Position numbers and translations under genes: made by a program. The notes under the pieces were generated by a model that was not told where the DNA came from, made no database searches, and saw only the letters and a program-made list of their open reading frames with translations. A DNA stretch of 59,365 bases from Planctomycetota bacterium (GTDB lineage Bacteria > Planctomycetota > Phycisphaerae > Sedimentisphaerales > Anaerobacaceae): assembly GCA_019456255.1 (NCBI GenBank), contig VRUG01000019.1:1-59365 (forward strand), in the 5' to 3' direction. This document shows, piece by piece, positions 52,083 to 59,365 of this stretch; within the stretch, counting starts at the first letter, position 1; each line of letters opens with the position of its first letter.

Positions 52083-53405
52083 ATGAGAACTATTGCGATA
52101 GTTAATCAAAAAGGTGGTTGCGGCAAAACAACCGTATCAATAAACCTGGCAAATGCTCTTGCTGAACTTGGCAAGAAGACCTTACTTGTTGATATGGACC
52201 CGCAGTCGCATTGTGCTGTAGGTCTGGCAGTTCCCGAAGACCAGATCGAGCAAAGCGTTTATGATGTTCTGATAAGTAAAAGTCGAAATGAGCCAATAAG
52301 GTTATCCGAAATCCTATGGCAGATAAATGACAATCTTGAACTGGCACCATCAACGATAGACTTGTCGGCTTTTGAACAGCAGATGGCTGGCATCGCAAAC
52401 CGTGAGTGTTGTCTTAGGGAAGTTTTGGCAGAGAACAAAGGTGACTTCGATTTTACGATAATAGACTGCCCCCCCGCGGTTAGCCTGCTGACGTTTAACG
52501 CTCTTCGTGCGGCAAGCGATGTTATTGTTCCTGTTGAGACGGGTTACTTTTCACTGCATGGTTTAAGTAAACAGCTCGAGACGCTTAATATTCTTTGCGA
52601 AAGATGTCAGCAGCAGGTCAATGTTCGCGTTCTTGCCAGCATGTATGATATACGAACGAAGATGGCGCGTGAGATTCTCAGTGAACTAAAGACGTTATTT
52701 TCTGACAAGATGTTCAAATCTATTATTAATTTCAATACCAAGGTTAAGGAGGCGTCGAGCTTTGGTCAGCCTATAGGTGAATACGACCCTGCGAGCAAGG
52801 GACAAATAGATTTCCGCATGTTGGCTAAAGAGGTAATTGAATCTCAGGTTAAAGAGCAGCGATTCCAGATGGTCAATTCACTGGCCGGTCAGCTTGAAAG
52901 TATTAGCAGCAGTGCCGATGAATTATTGCAGAGCGTCAAGCCTGAAATAAAACAGATGGCCTCACCTGAAATAAGGCAGACCGTCGCACCTGAAATAAAC
53001 AAATTTGAAATAAACAGGCCTGAAATAAAAGAGTTGGAGATGCCCAAAGCCAAAGAATTGGAACCGGAACCCGAATTGGAATTGGCACCGGTTGGGGCAA
53101 CTACAAACGAAAAGCTCTCAGATTATTATGGGGTTAACGCTGTAGATGACGCGATAGCTTTTGTAACTTTGTATCCTCGTGCCCAGAGCGTTCAGATTGC
53201 CGGGGATTTTAATAACTGGCAGCCTGAAACAACACCCATGGAAAAGATCGGCAGCAGCGGTGTCTGGCAGACCAAGGTTAAACTACCTACGGGTAAACAT
53301 CGCTATCGTCTGGTTGTTGATGGTCAATGGCAGCAGGACCCGTATAACGAAACAATAGAGATGAATCCGTTCGGAGAGTACAACTCTGTCGTTGAGCTAA
53401 AATAG
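52083..53405 (+). CDS. ParA-type ATPase fused to a glycogen-binding (CBM48/AMPK-beta-like) domain
   Basis: 440 residues. The N-terminal 260 residues are a complete ParA/Soj/MinD ATPase: deviant Walker A KGGCGKTT, LLVDMDPQ and Walker B TIIDCPPA, PVETGYFSLHG. A proline- and charge-rich linker (about 270-340) repeats PEIKQ/PEIRQ/PEINK motifs. The C-terminal ~88 residues form an early-Set/CBM48-like domain: VQIAGDFNNWQPE, GVWQTKVKLPTGKHRYRLVV and the QWQQDPYNE loop. That domain binds glycogen-like glucans in AMPK-beta and isoamylases. The start ATG at 52083 follows a 260-bp gap in which I see no feature. No parB or parS is beside it. Function unknown; a polysaccharide- or carboxysome-like cargo tether is one idea. 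Confidence 0.9.
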   Translation: MRTIAIVNQKGGCGKTTVSINLANALAELGKKTLLVDMDPQSHCAVGLAVPEDQIEQSVYDVLISKSRNEPIRLSEILWQINDNLELAPSTIDLSAFEQQMAGIANRECCLREVLAENKGDFDFTIIDCPPAVSLLTFNALRAASDVIVPVETGYFSLHGLSKQLETLNILCERCQQQVNVRVLASMYDIRTKMAREILSELKTLFSDKMFKSIINFNTKVKEASSFGQPIGEYDPASKGQIDFRMLAKEVIESQVKEQRFQMVNSLAGQLESISSSADELLQSVKPEIKQMASPEIRQTVAPEINKFEINRPEIKELEMPKAKELEPEPELELAPVGATTNEKLSDYYGVNAVDDAIAFVTLYPRAQSVQIAGDFNNWQPETTPMEKIGSSGVWQTKVKLPTGKHRYRLVVDGQWQQDPYNETIEMNPFGEYNSVVELK

Positions 53406-53477
53406 TCGCCTTTTAAAGAGGCTCCCATTTCGATATTTAAAAGTTTACCTTCAAGGGCCATATAATAACCAAACCCA

Positions 53478-53509
53478 CGATTCACGTTTCACGAACTAAT
53501 GACGGGGTT
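53478..53509 (+). repeat. Left direct repeat flanking the RM island
   Basis: CGATTCACGTTTCACG then AACTAATGACGGGGTT. The right copy at 58190-58228 has the same pieces with a 7-bp insertion (CTTCACG) and two substitutions. See the island finding. Confidence 0.5.
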
Positions 53510-53624
53510 GCCTTTTCGGCCCCTTTTGACTCAATTCATTCAATAATTTTCCCCTTGTTGCTTATGCCTAAACATCTTATAATTATTCACACTTTATTTA
53601 TCTAATTTCACAATAAGGAAATTT

Positions 53625-56480
53625 ATGGCCTCTGTTCCTAAAAGAGTCATACAACTTGTTGAAACATTCGACCGCAATATCGACGCATATAAAACACAAG
53701 GATACAATGAAACACAGGTACGCCGTGAATTCATTGACCCTTTTTTTAAAGCCCTTGGATGGGATATTGATAATGAGCAGGGCAACGCCCCAGCATATAA
53801 AGATGTCATACACGAAGATGCCATTAAAATAGGGGGTTTTACAAAGGCTCCTGACTATTGCTTTCGTATAGGCGGTACTCGAAAGTTCTTCCTTGAAGCC
53901 AAAAAACCCTCCATCGATATAAAAGGCGACCCTAGTCCTGCCTACCAACTCCGTCGTTACGCATGGTCTGCTAAATTGCCCCTATCTATCCTTACTGACT
54001 TTGAAGAATTTGCCGTCTACGATTGCCTTGCTCGCCCAAAAGAACTGGATAAAGCTGTAACAAATCGGATTATGTATTTCACATACAAGGACTACATTAA
54101 AAAATGGGATGAAATTGCATCAATCTTCAGCAAAGATGCAATCTTTAAAGGTTCTTTCGATAAATTCGCTGCCTCTGCAAAAGGCAAACGAGGTACCACT
54201 ACCGTTGATACCGAGTTCCTCGCTGAAATTGAACAGTGGCGGTCAATGCTTGCCAAGACAATTGCACTGAAAAACAGAGCCTTAAACAGAGATGAAATTA
54301 ACTTTGCTGTCCAACGAATAATTGACAGAATTCTTTTCTTACGAATATGTGAAGACCGGGGCATTGAGCAATATGAACAGTTGCTGGGATTAATAAATGG
54401 TAAGGATATTTATAAAAGACTATGTATTGCTTTTGAGAGAGCAGATGAAAAATACAACTCCGGCCTATTCTATTTCCGCCAGGAAAAAGGCAGGGAAGAT
54501 CCTGACGAACTAACTTTAGATTTAAATATCGATGATATGTGCCTAAAGTGGATTATCCACAGTATTTATTATCCTCAAAGCCCTTATGAGTTCTCTGTGC
54601 TGCCCGCCGAAATCCTGGGAAATGTTTATGAGCAATTCCTCGGAAAAGTCATTCAGCTAAAACTGCATCGTCGGATTAAAATTGAAGATAAACCGGAAGT
54701 CAAAAAAGCAGGCGGTGTTTACTATACCCCGTCATATATAGTTGACTATATCGTTGAAAATACCGTTGGCAAACTTTGCGAAGATAAAACCCCAAAACAA
54801 ATCTCTAAACTAAAAATCCTCGACCCTGCCTGCGGCTCAGGCTCCTTCATTTTAGGTGCATATAGAAAACTATTGAATTACCATCGAGACTGGTACGTTG
54901 ATAACGACCCCTCAAAACACAAAAAACAAATCTTTCAAGGCAAAGGAGGCCAATGGTTCCTTACCATCGCCGAAAAAAAACGCATTCTGCTTAATAATGT
55001 TTTTGGCGTGGACATTGACTTTCAAGCTGTAGAAGTTACAAAACTGTCACTTCTTTTAAAAGTTCTTGAAGGAGAAACCCAGGAAACTATAGGCCAGACT
55101 TTAAAAATATTCCACGAACGCGCACTGCCCGACCTGCACAACAATATCAAATGCGGCAATTCCCTAATCGGCTCCGATTTCTATGATGACAAAAACATGG
55201 ATGACTTCAATGAAGAACAACAGCAGAAGATTAATGCCTTCGACTGGCACTCAGAGTTCCCAGATATCTTATCTGGAAAAAACCCAGGCTTCCACGCCGT
55301 AATCGGCAATCCACCATATATACAATTATCAATGTCTGATTATTATAATAAAGATATAAGCTCATATCTTACTGAGAACTTTTCTTCATCAATGGGGCGG
55401 CTTAATACTTTTGGTTTATTTATTGAAAAAGCATTGAAGTTTTTGCTTCGAAGTTGTGGTTTTGTAAGCTTTATTGTTCCAAATACTTTATTAACCCAGG
55501 AATCTTACTGTAAATTAAGGTGCCAGCTTTTGGATTATAGGTTAGATAGTTTGACAGTTTTTGACTTTCCTGTTTTCGAAAAAGCTGTAGTTGAGACCGT
55601 TGTTTTTGTCCTTCAAAAAGATTCCGCTTCAAACAGCAATGTTAACATTATTGAATATAATAATAAATCAATGAATAAAAAATCACACAAAGTTAACCAG
55701 GATATATACTTAAAAACCCACAACAATTCTTTTTTAGTGAGGGTTGATTCGAGTAAACTTTTGCTAAAAAGCAAGATAGACACAAAAGGTATGATTCTTA
55801 AAAAGATCGTAAGCATCAATCAAGCTATAGCTTTAAAACAAGATAGAAGCAAATCACTGTTTAAGGAAATCAGGGGGATAAATTATAAGCCCGTTCTTGA
55901 TGGACGGAATATACAACGGTATTCGTTGCAGTGGTATGGAATATATTTAGCTTATGACGTTAAAAAAATTCATTCGTGTAAACGAACTGATATATTTGAA
56001 ACTAAAGAAAAAATATTTTTTAGAAGAGTGGGAAGCGGTCTTGTTGCAACATATGATAACTCACAATTTTATGCATTGAACACTTTGGTTGTTATTAACC
56101 TCTTAGAAGCATCTTCTATTTCAATTAAATATATACTTAGCCTGTTGAATTCAAAGCTAATGAATTATTATTATGTCAATTATTTAAAATCTACCAAAAA
56201 AGTGTTTTCAGAAATACAAGCCCGCCAAATTGGCCAATTGCCTATTCACATAATTGATTTTAACAATCCTGCCGAAAAGACTAAACATGAAAAGATGGTT
56301 AAGCTTGTCGATAACATGCTTGATTTGAATAAGAAACTGGCCAAAGCGAAAATTCCTGCTGAAAAAACAAGAATCCAAAGACAGATTAATACTACCGACA
56401 AGAAAATTGATAAACTCGTCTACGAACTCTACGATTTAACTGAAAAAGAAATCAAGATCGTCGAAGAATCCACTAAATAA
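53625..56480 (+). CDS. Type IIG restriction-modification enzyme (Eco57I-like)
   Basis: 951 residues carrying cutting, methylation and DNA recognition in one chain. Nuclease: PD-(D/E)xK residues Asp77 (APDYCF) and Glu91-x-Lys93 (LEAKKP). Methyltransferase: motif I DPACGSGSF (about 400) and motif IV GNPPYIQ (about 559), so it methylates adenine (NPPY type). The C-terminal ~330 residues (700-951) form the target recognition domain. The upstream gap of about 220 bp has no gene; the start ATG at 53625 gives the normal N-terminus. A lysine-rich small gene follows immediately. Confidence 0.93.
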   Translation: MASVPKRVIQLVETFDRNIDAYKTQGYNETQVRREFIDPFFKALGWDIDNEQGNAPAYKDVIHEDAIKIGGFTKAPDYCFRIGGTRKFFLEAKKPSIDIKGDPSPAYQLRRYAWSAKLPLSILTDFEEFAVYDCLARPKELDKAVTNRIMYFTYKDYIKKWDEIASIFSKDAIFKGSFDKFAASAKGKRGTTTVDTEFLAEIEQWRSMLAKTIALKNRALNRDEINFAVQRIIDRILFLRICEDRGIEQYEQLLGLINGKDIYKRLCIAFERADEKYNSGLFYFRQEKGREDPDELTLDLNIDDMCLKWIIHSIYYPQSPYEFSVLPAEILGNVYEQFLGKVIQLKLHRRIKIEDKPEVKKAGGVYYTPSYIVDYIVENTVGKLCEDKTPKQISKLKILDPACGSGSFILGAYRKLLNYHRDWYVDNDPSKHKKQIFQGKGGQWFLTIAEKKRILLNNVFGVDIDFQAVEVTKLSLLLKVLEGETQETIGQTLKIFHERALPDLHNNIKCGNSLIGSDFYDDKNMDDFNEEQQQKINAFDWHSEFPDILSGKNPGFHAVIGNPPYIQLSMSDYYNKDISSYLTENFSSSMGRLNTFGLFIEKALKFLLRSCGFVSFIVPNTLLTQESYCKLRCQLLDYRLDSLTVFDFPVFEKAVVETVVFVLQKDSASNSNVNIIEYNNKSMNKKSHKVNQDIYLKTHNNSFLVRVDSSKLLLKSKIDTKGMILKKIVSINQAIALKQDRSKSLFKEIRGINYKPVLDGRNIQRYSLQWYGIYLAYDVKKIHSCKRTDIFETKEKIFFRRVGSGLVATYDNSQFYALNTLVVINLLEASSISIKYILSLLNSKLMNYYYVNYLKSTKKVFSEIQARQIGQLPIHIIDFNNPAEKTKHEKMVKLVDNMLDLNKKLAKAKIPAEKTRIQRQINTTDKKIDKLVYELYDLTEKEIKIVEESTK

Positions 56481-56501
56481 TCAAATAAAAAGGAGTTGGT
56501 T

Positions 56502-56894
56502 ATGTGGCAAGAAATTGCAGATTCTCTTAAGTGGCTGTTTAAGGAATACAAATCCCACAAACAACACAAGAAGGATGAATATAGAGAAGCCCTTGAAGCT
56601 CTTTGCGCCGCTCTGAATGAAACATTAATTTTTCTCGGACGAGAAGGAACCATAAGACACCATGCAAACTTGTCTAGATTATGGCAAAAAGCATCAATAA
56701 AATTACACCCCATAGATCCTGATTTAGCTTGGCGTTGTCACATTAAGGCGGGTTATTGGACAAGACCTGAAAAGTGGAGTGATGAAGATTTAGCGGAAGC
56801 AAGAATAGAATTGCCTGCAATAGAAAAAGAGATTAGTGACTTTTTCGAAGGTAGGACAAAAAAGAAAGCCAAGAAAAAGGCCAAAAGGAAATAA
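56502..56894 (+). CDS. Lysine-rich small companion of the type IIG enzyme
   Basis: 130 residues, no known family. Helical, with WQEIADSLKWLF at the start, a YWTRPEKWSDEDLAEARIELP segment and a strongly basic tail (KKKAKKKAKRK) typical of nucleic-acid contact. The ATG at 56502 has AAGGAG 7 nt upstream and lies 21 nt after the RM stop codon, so it is probably translated on the same mRNA. It may be a specificity or control accessory; no HTH motif is evident. Confidence 0.75.
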   Translation: MWQEIADSLKWLFKEYKSHKQHKKDEYREALEALCAALNETLIFLGREGTIRHHANLSRLWQKASIKLHPIDPDLAWRCHIKAGYWTRPEKWSDEDLAEARIELPAIEKEISDFFEGRTKKKAKKKAKRK

Positions 56895-56959
56895 TTTTCT
56901 GCGGAAAGAAAAATGGATTACTTTTTGCATGGACAATTAAAAGAGCTGTTAGTTAGCAA

Positions 56960-57376
56960 TTAGCAACTTTGCATTATCTCATTAACTGGGATAGCAGAAT
57001 TAAATTCTCTCGGTGTTAATGCATTTGCATAAGCACTTCGCCTTTTAATACTAAGGGGCCCTTCTTCGTAAGCAGCAAGTAGCAAAGCAATTATTGAAAT
57101 AGATTTTACCGTTGTGCCTTCTTGTTCTGAGTTAACCGCTAATCCATCGTAACCAAATTTATTCAATATCCCTTGAACACCTTTGATTTTAAAACCAATA
57201 GCTTCATCGGTAACAGCAGAACGGTATATTGTTAGTATCTCGTCTATTCTATCAGCTACAACAGCTTCATCGGCAGTCTGATAAACAATGCAATCTCCGT
57301 CAGAATTATACCAAGGCTCGGACACAAATTTTTGTTCGCCCTTTACATATTTATTTAAGAAATGCTCTTCGGCCAT
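56960..57376 (-). CDS. Hypothetical protein, downstream partner of the next gene
   Basis: 138 residues, no known family. An N-terminal part with WYNSDGDCIVYQTADEAVV and a hydrophobic C-terminal half (SIIALLLAAYEEGP). GGAG lies 6 nt before the ATG. Its start overlaps the end of the gene at 57355-57771 by 22 nt, so the two probably work together, for example as a toxin-antitoxin pair. It converges with the RM companion gene. Confidence 0.7.
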   Translation of the reverse strand: MAEEHFLNKYVKGEQKFVSEPWYNSDGDCIVYQTADEAVVADRIDEILTIYRSAVTDEAIGFKIKGVQGILNKFGYDGLAVNSEQEGTTVKSISIIALLLAAYEEGPLSIKRRSAYANALTPREFNSAIPVNEIMQSC

Positions 57377-57771
57377 AATAAACTCCTATATCTTTCCGTC
57401 CAATTTTTGGGGTTTAAATTGTCACTATCATCAACATATTCTAAGCACCAATCAAATATCCTGAAGCGAGGATTAACATAAACGGCAAAAACTTTATCGC
57501 TGGGAAAATCGATTACCTGACCTCCGCTTATATACAGCTTACTTGGTCTTCCCGCATAACACCATCCTCCTTCATTATGCGCTCTTATGCCTCCAAATAT
57601 CCGTTCGGGATTTTCTAATACCTCTTTAACTAACCGTATATTTTCATATTTTACCGGATTATATTTATAAATCTTCAAATATAGTGCGTGAGCGATAACC
57701 ACTTTGATTTTAGGGCCTGTTGGATTTTGGGGATCTAAAGTTTCCTGCTCATAATTAGTTGCTTGACTCAT
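57355..57771 (-). CDS. Hypothetical protein, PBECR/ParE-like fold suspected
   Basis: 138 residues from the ATG at 57771 (AGGGG 6 nt upstream). The pattern resembles small nuclease or ADP-ribosyl-type toxins found on phage and genomic islands: HALYLKIYKYNP, the GGIRAHNEGGWCYAGRP loop (about 73-89), FAVYVNPRFRIFDWCLE and a C-terminal WTERYRSLLWP. The name PBECR is a guess from the fold pattern only. The upstream gene overlaps its start by 17 nt and the downstream gene overlaps its end. Confidence 0.7.
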   Translation of the reverse strand: MSQATNYEQETLDPQNPTGPKIKVVIAHALYLKIYKYNPVKYENIRLVKEVLENPERIFGGIRAHNEGGWCYAGRPSKLYISGGQVIDFPSDKVFAVYVNPRFRIFDWCLEYVDDSDNLNPKNWTERYRSLLWPKSIS

Positions 57772-57952
57772 TAACAACCCCTAAAGTCCGCCTGATTATA
57801 TCATATTTCTCGGCACCAGCCAACGGTTTTCTTGAGACATTTTCCTGATGGGCCGATAATATCCACCAATAACGGTTTTTACCATCATTATTTACGTAAA
57901 AATCCGAAACAACCGGGAAAATAACAACAAATTTTTCGTACCAACCGCGCAA
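57755..57952 (-). CDS. Short ORF without good start; possible remnant
   Basis: 65 codons from a TTG at 57952 immediately after a stop codon (TAA AAG CGC TTG), without a ribosome-binding site. Sequence features: WWILSAHQENVSRKPL and DIIRRTLGVVNESSN. The 3' end overlaps the following gene by 17 nt, as real operon genes do, so it may be the truncated 3' end of a longer gene or a short true gene. Confidence 0.4.
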   Translation of the reverse strand: MRGWYEKFVVIFPVVSDFYVNNDGKNRYWWILSAHQENVSRKPLAGAEKYDIIRRTLGVVNESSN

Positions 57953-58087
57953 GCGCTTTTAACAATTTCCCATTTTTCTTGATTTTTGCCTAAATATATG
58001 GTAAAATGCCAACCAAATGGGGATTTCTACATGGCTATTCTAAGTTTTAATATTTTCGTGCTTCTTTTCGTGTTCTTCGCGTCCGGA

Positions 58088-58111
58088 GCCTGCCCTGAGC
58101 TTGTCGAATGG
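58088..58111 (+). repeat. CPELVE-type dispersed repeat
   Basis: GCCTGCCCTGAGCTTGTCGA matches the CCTGAGCTTGTCGAA dispersed motif, found as many copies in unrelated bacterial genomes (read as CPELVE in one frame). It lies in the gene-free stretch 57953-58702. Confidence 0.6.
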
Positions 58112-58189
58112 GTGGTGAAAAATCCGTGTTATCAGTGTCACCTGTGCCCTAGGTATCTGTGGTTAAACTTATGTTTTTTCCTCGTTTTG

Positions 58190-58228
58190 CGATTCACGTT
58201 TCACGCTTCACGAACTCATGGCGGGGTT
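58190..58228 (+). repeat. Right direct repeat flanking the RM island
   Basis: CGATTCACGTTTCACG, CTTCACG, then AACTCATGGCGGGGTT; compare 53478-53509. Confidence 0.5.
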
Positions 58229-58280
58229 CTATTCCCCAAAGGACGGAGCCCATGTTGCAAAATATAAACGTTTTAATAAA

Positions 58281-58590
58281 CGAACCCAATTTAAGAAATG
58301 CAAAAATGAGCCTAAGCTTCTATCCAACAACCAATTACGGAAATTTACACCTTTCCCAAGGCCAAAAAACAAACCCAAAACGAACCCAATTTAAAAAACA
58401 CCAGAATGAACCTAAACTTCTACCCAACAACCAATTACAACCAAAAACACCTTTTCGCCGAAGTGAAAAACAAACCTAATACAAACCCAATTTGCCAAAA
58501 TCACAAAATGGATATAAACTTCTATCCAACAAGCAATTACAACCAAAAACCCTTTTCGCCGAATTTAAAAACGAACCCAAAAAAACAATT
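58281..58590 (+). repeat. Tandem ~100-bp repeats (A/C-rich)
   Basis: Three units start at 58281, 58381 and 58482, with a partial fourth at 58572. Each contains an AACCCAATTT core and the first three a TTCTAYCCAACAA-CAATTAC core. The 100- and 101-bp periods are not multiples of three, so the ORFs crossing them (58159-58479, 58406-58639) shift frame between units and are unlikely to be genes. Confidence 0.75.
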
Positions 58591-58702
58591 TTTTATTTTG
58601 CTTTTAATGTCTCATAACATTACAATTTCTGCCATGTAAAGATTATCGCCTAATGATTAATTCGCCTAAGGCTTTACGGGCTTTGAGTAGGGATGCTCTT
58701 GA

Positions 58703-59302
58703 ATGCAACGGATTGTCGTTCTTATCATTTTGGCGGAGGTGTGGTTTGGCAGCATTTCGGCGCAAGCGGTGCCTACTTACAGCCGCAATTTCAATCTGCC
58801 TATTCCATCTCTCGGCGGTTCCAATATAGGGGGCAAAGGTCCGATGGATGACGCAATCATAGAAATCACAGGCCATGGAATTATCCACGACCTGGAAGTT
58901 GAAATTAATTTGACACATGAGAATATATTTGATTTAGAGATTTATCTTGAAAGTCCTTCCGGTACAGTCGTAAAGTTAATCTCGTATGCTCCTAAGACGG
59001 AATTTTTCTTTGGCGAAGATTATATACACACCATCTTTGATGATAAGGCCTTGATTAGCATAACAGATGGTGCGGCGCCATTTTCGGGCCGATTTAAGCC
59101 TATTGCACCTTCGATGCTCTCTACTTTTAATGGTGAGGACATTTACGGCGAATGGAAATTGAAAGTTGCTGATGTTCGCTATTGGGATACTGGAACCTTC
59201 GAGGGCTTTGAGTTGGCAATCACTACGCCTGAGCCTAATACGCTATTGTTATTGCTGATGGGTTTATACGGCATAACTCGATTAAGGTCTAGAACAGTTT
59301 AA
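58703..59302 (+). CDS. Secreted P-domain protein with PEP-CTERM anchor
   Basis: 199 residues. N-terminal signal peptide (about 1-22, ending AQA), then a proprotein-convertase P-domain (P/Homo B): EITGHGIIHDLEVEINLTHENIFDLEIYL region, the DDKALISITDGAAPFSGRFKP segment with Asp residues and FNGEDIYGEWKLKVADVR, WDTGTFEGFEL. The C-terminus is PEP-CTERM: PEP (residues 176-178), a hydrophobic helix (TLLLLLMGLYGI) and a basic end (RLRSRTV). It is exported and sorted by an exosortase, which is not in this window. The minus-strand ORF across it is a shadow. Confidence 0.88.
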   Translation: MQRIVVLIILAEVWFGSISAQAVPTYSRNFNLPIPSLGGSNIGGKGPMDDAIIEITGHGIIHDLEVEINLTHENIFDLEIYLESPSGTVVKLISYAPKTEFFFGEDYIHTIFDDKALISITDGAAPFSGRFKPIAPSMLSTFNGEDIYGEWKLKVADVRYWDTGTFEGFELAITTPEPNTLLLLLMGLYGITRLRSRTV

Positions 59303-59365
59303 TTTTTCGTGTTCGCTTTATGCCTGTTGCAGCTTCGGGTGGCGGCATCAGAAATACTCGCCCTA

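Noticed and set aside
58159..58639. Two overlapping ORFs in the tandem repeats
   Set aside because: Repeat period of 100-101 bp shifts frame, as expected of non-coding repeats.
58643..58918. 91-codon minus-strand ORF
   Set aside because: Opposite the signal peptide and P-domain of the PEP-CTERM gene; no family features.

Overview
This 59 kb window looks like chromosomal DNA of a planctomycete, most likely of the class Phycisphaerae (Sedimentisphaerales-like). This is inferred from the combination of a Gram-negative outer-membrane gene (lptB), the McsA/McsB arginine-kinase pair, a PEP-CTERM protein with a P-domain, DUF-type lipoproteins, GH3 glycosidases and the A/T-rich ~100-bp 'NPNxxN' intergenic repeats near the right end. 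No rRNA, CRISPR array or insertion sequence was seen, and no intact tRNA.

Layout. 0.1-5.4 kb: GH3 beta-glucosidase, enolase, small membrane and metal/redox proteins. 5.4-6.1 kb: repeat-rich intergenic region with a candidate ECF-type promoter and small RNA. 6.1-11.5 kb (minus strand): lptB-def-fmt-rsmB and then dnaA, with a DnaA-box cluster (possible oriC) between rsmB and dnaA. 11.7-15.8 kb (plus): phosphoesterase-yidC-mnmE. 15.9-26 kb (minus): dnaK behind a sigma-54-like promoter, mcsAB, a catalytically degenerate QueD-like protein, coaD, a haem-type sensor kinase, aspS, a short unannotated transcript, and a DUF2238 membrane protein with a lipoprotein MsrB. 26.4-26.7 kb: two near-identical tandem small-RNA hairpins with C-rich loops.

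26.8-34.7 kb is the most unusual stretch. On the minus strand it holds a sigma-like HTH protein, an ABC-type ATPase, a GNAT protein, a ParB-like protein, a terminase small-subunit-like protein and a terminase large subunit, with no portal, capsid or tail gene. Interleaved are ordinary genes (rpiB, a lipoprotein, a zinc-ribbon protein) and a complete toxin-antitoxin-SecB-like chaperone (TAC) module with its own strong, probably leaderless promoter and duplicated operators.

35-50.5 kb: PfkB kinase translationally coupled to a second GH3 enzyme, a pentapeptide-repeat/K+ channel fusion, an AbiEi/AbiEii-type toxin-antitoxin pair behind duplicated operators, an aldo/keto reductase, RNA-modification genes (QTMAN-like mannosyltransferase, rlmN, U32/TrhP-like), lepA, hemW and a cold-shock gene. 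50.7-53.4 kb: an orphan E2-like acyltransferase and a ParA ATPase fused to a C-terminal glycogen-binding (CBM48/AMPK-beta-like) domain. 53.5-58.2 kb: a type IIG restriction-modification island with small companion genes, bracketed by imperfect direct repeats. The window ends with ~100-bp tandem repeats and a secreted P-domain/PEP-CTERM protein.

Translation, protein quality control and RNA modification dominate the core genes. Genome defence and addiction modules (TAC, AbiE, type IIG) and the terminase/ParB/ABC/GNAT cluster make up the accessory content.
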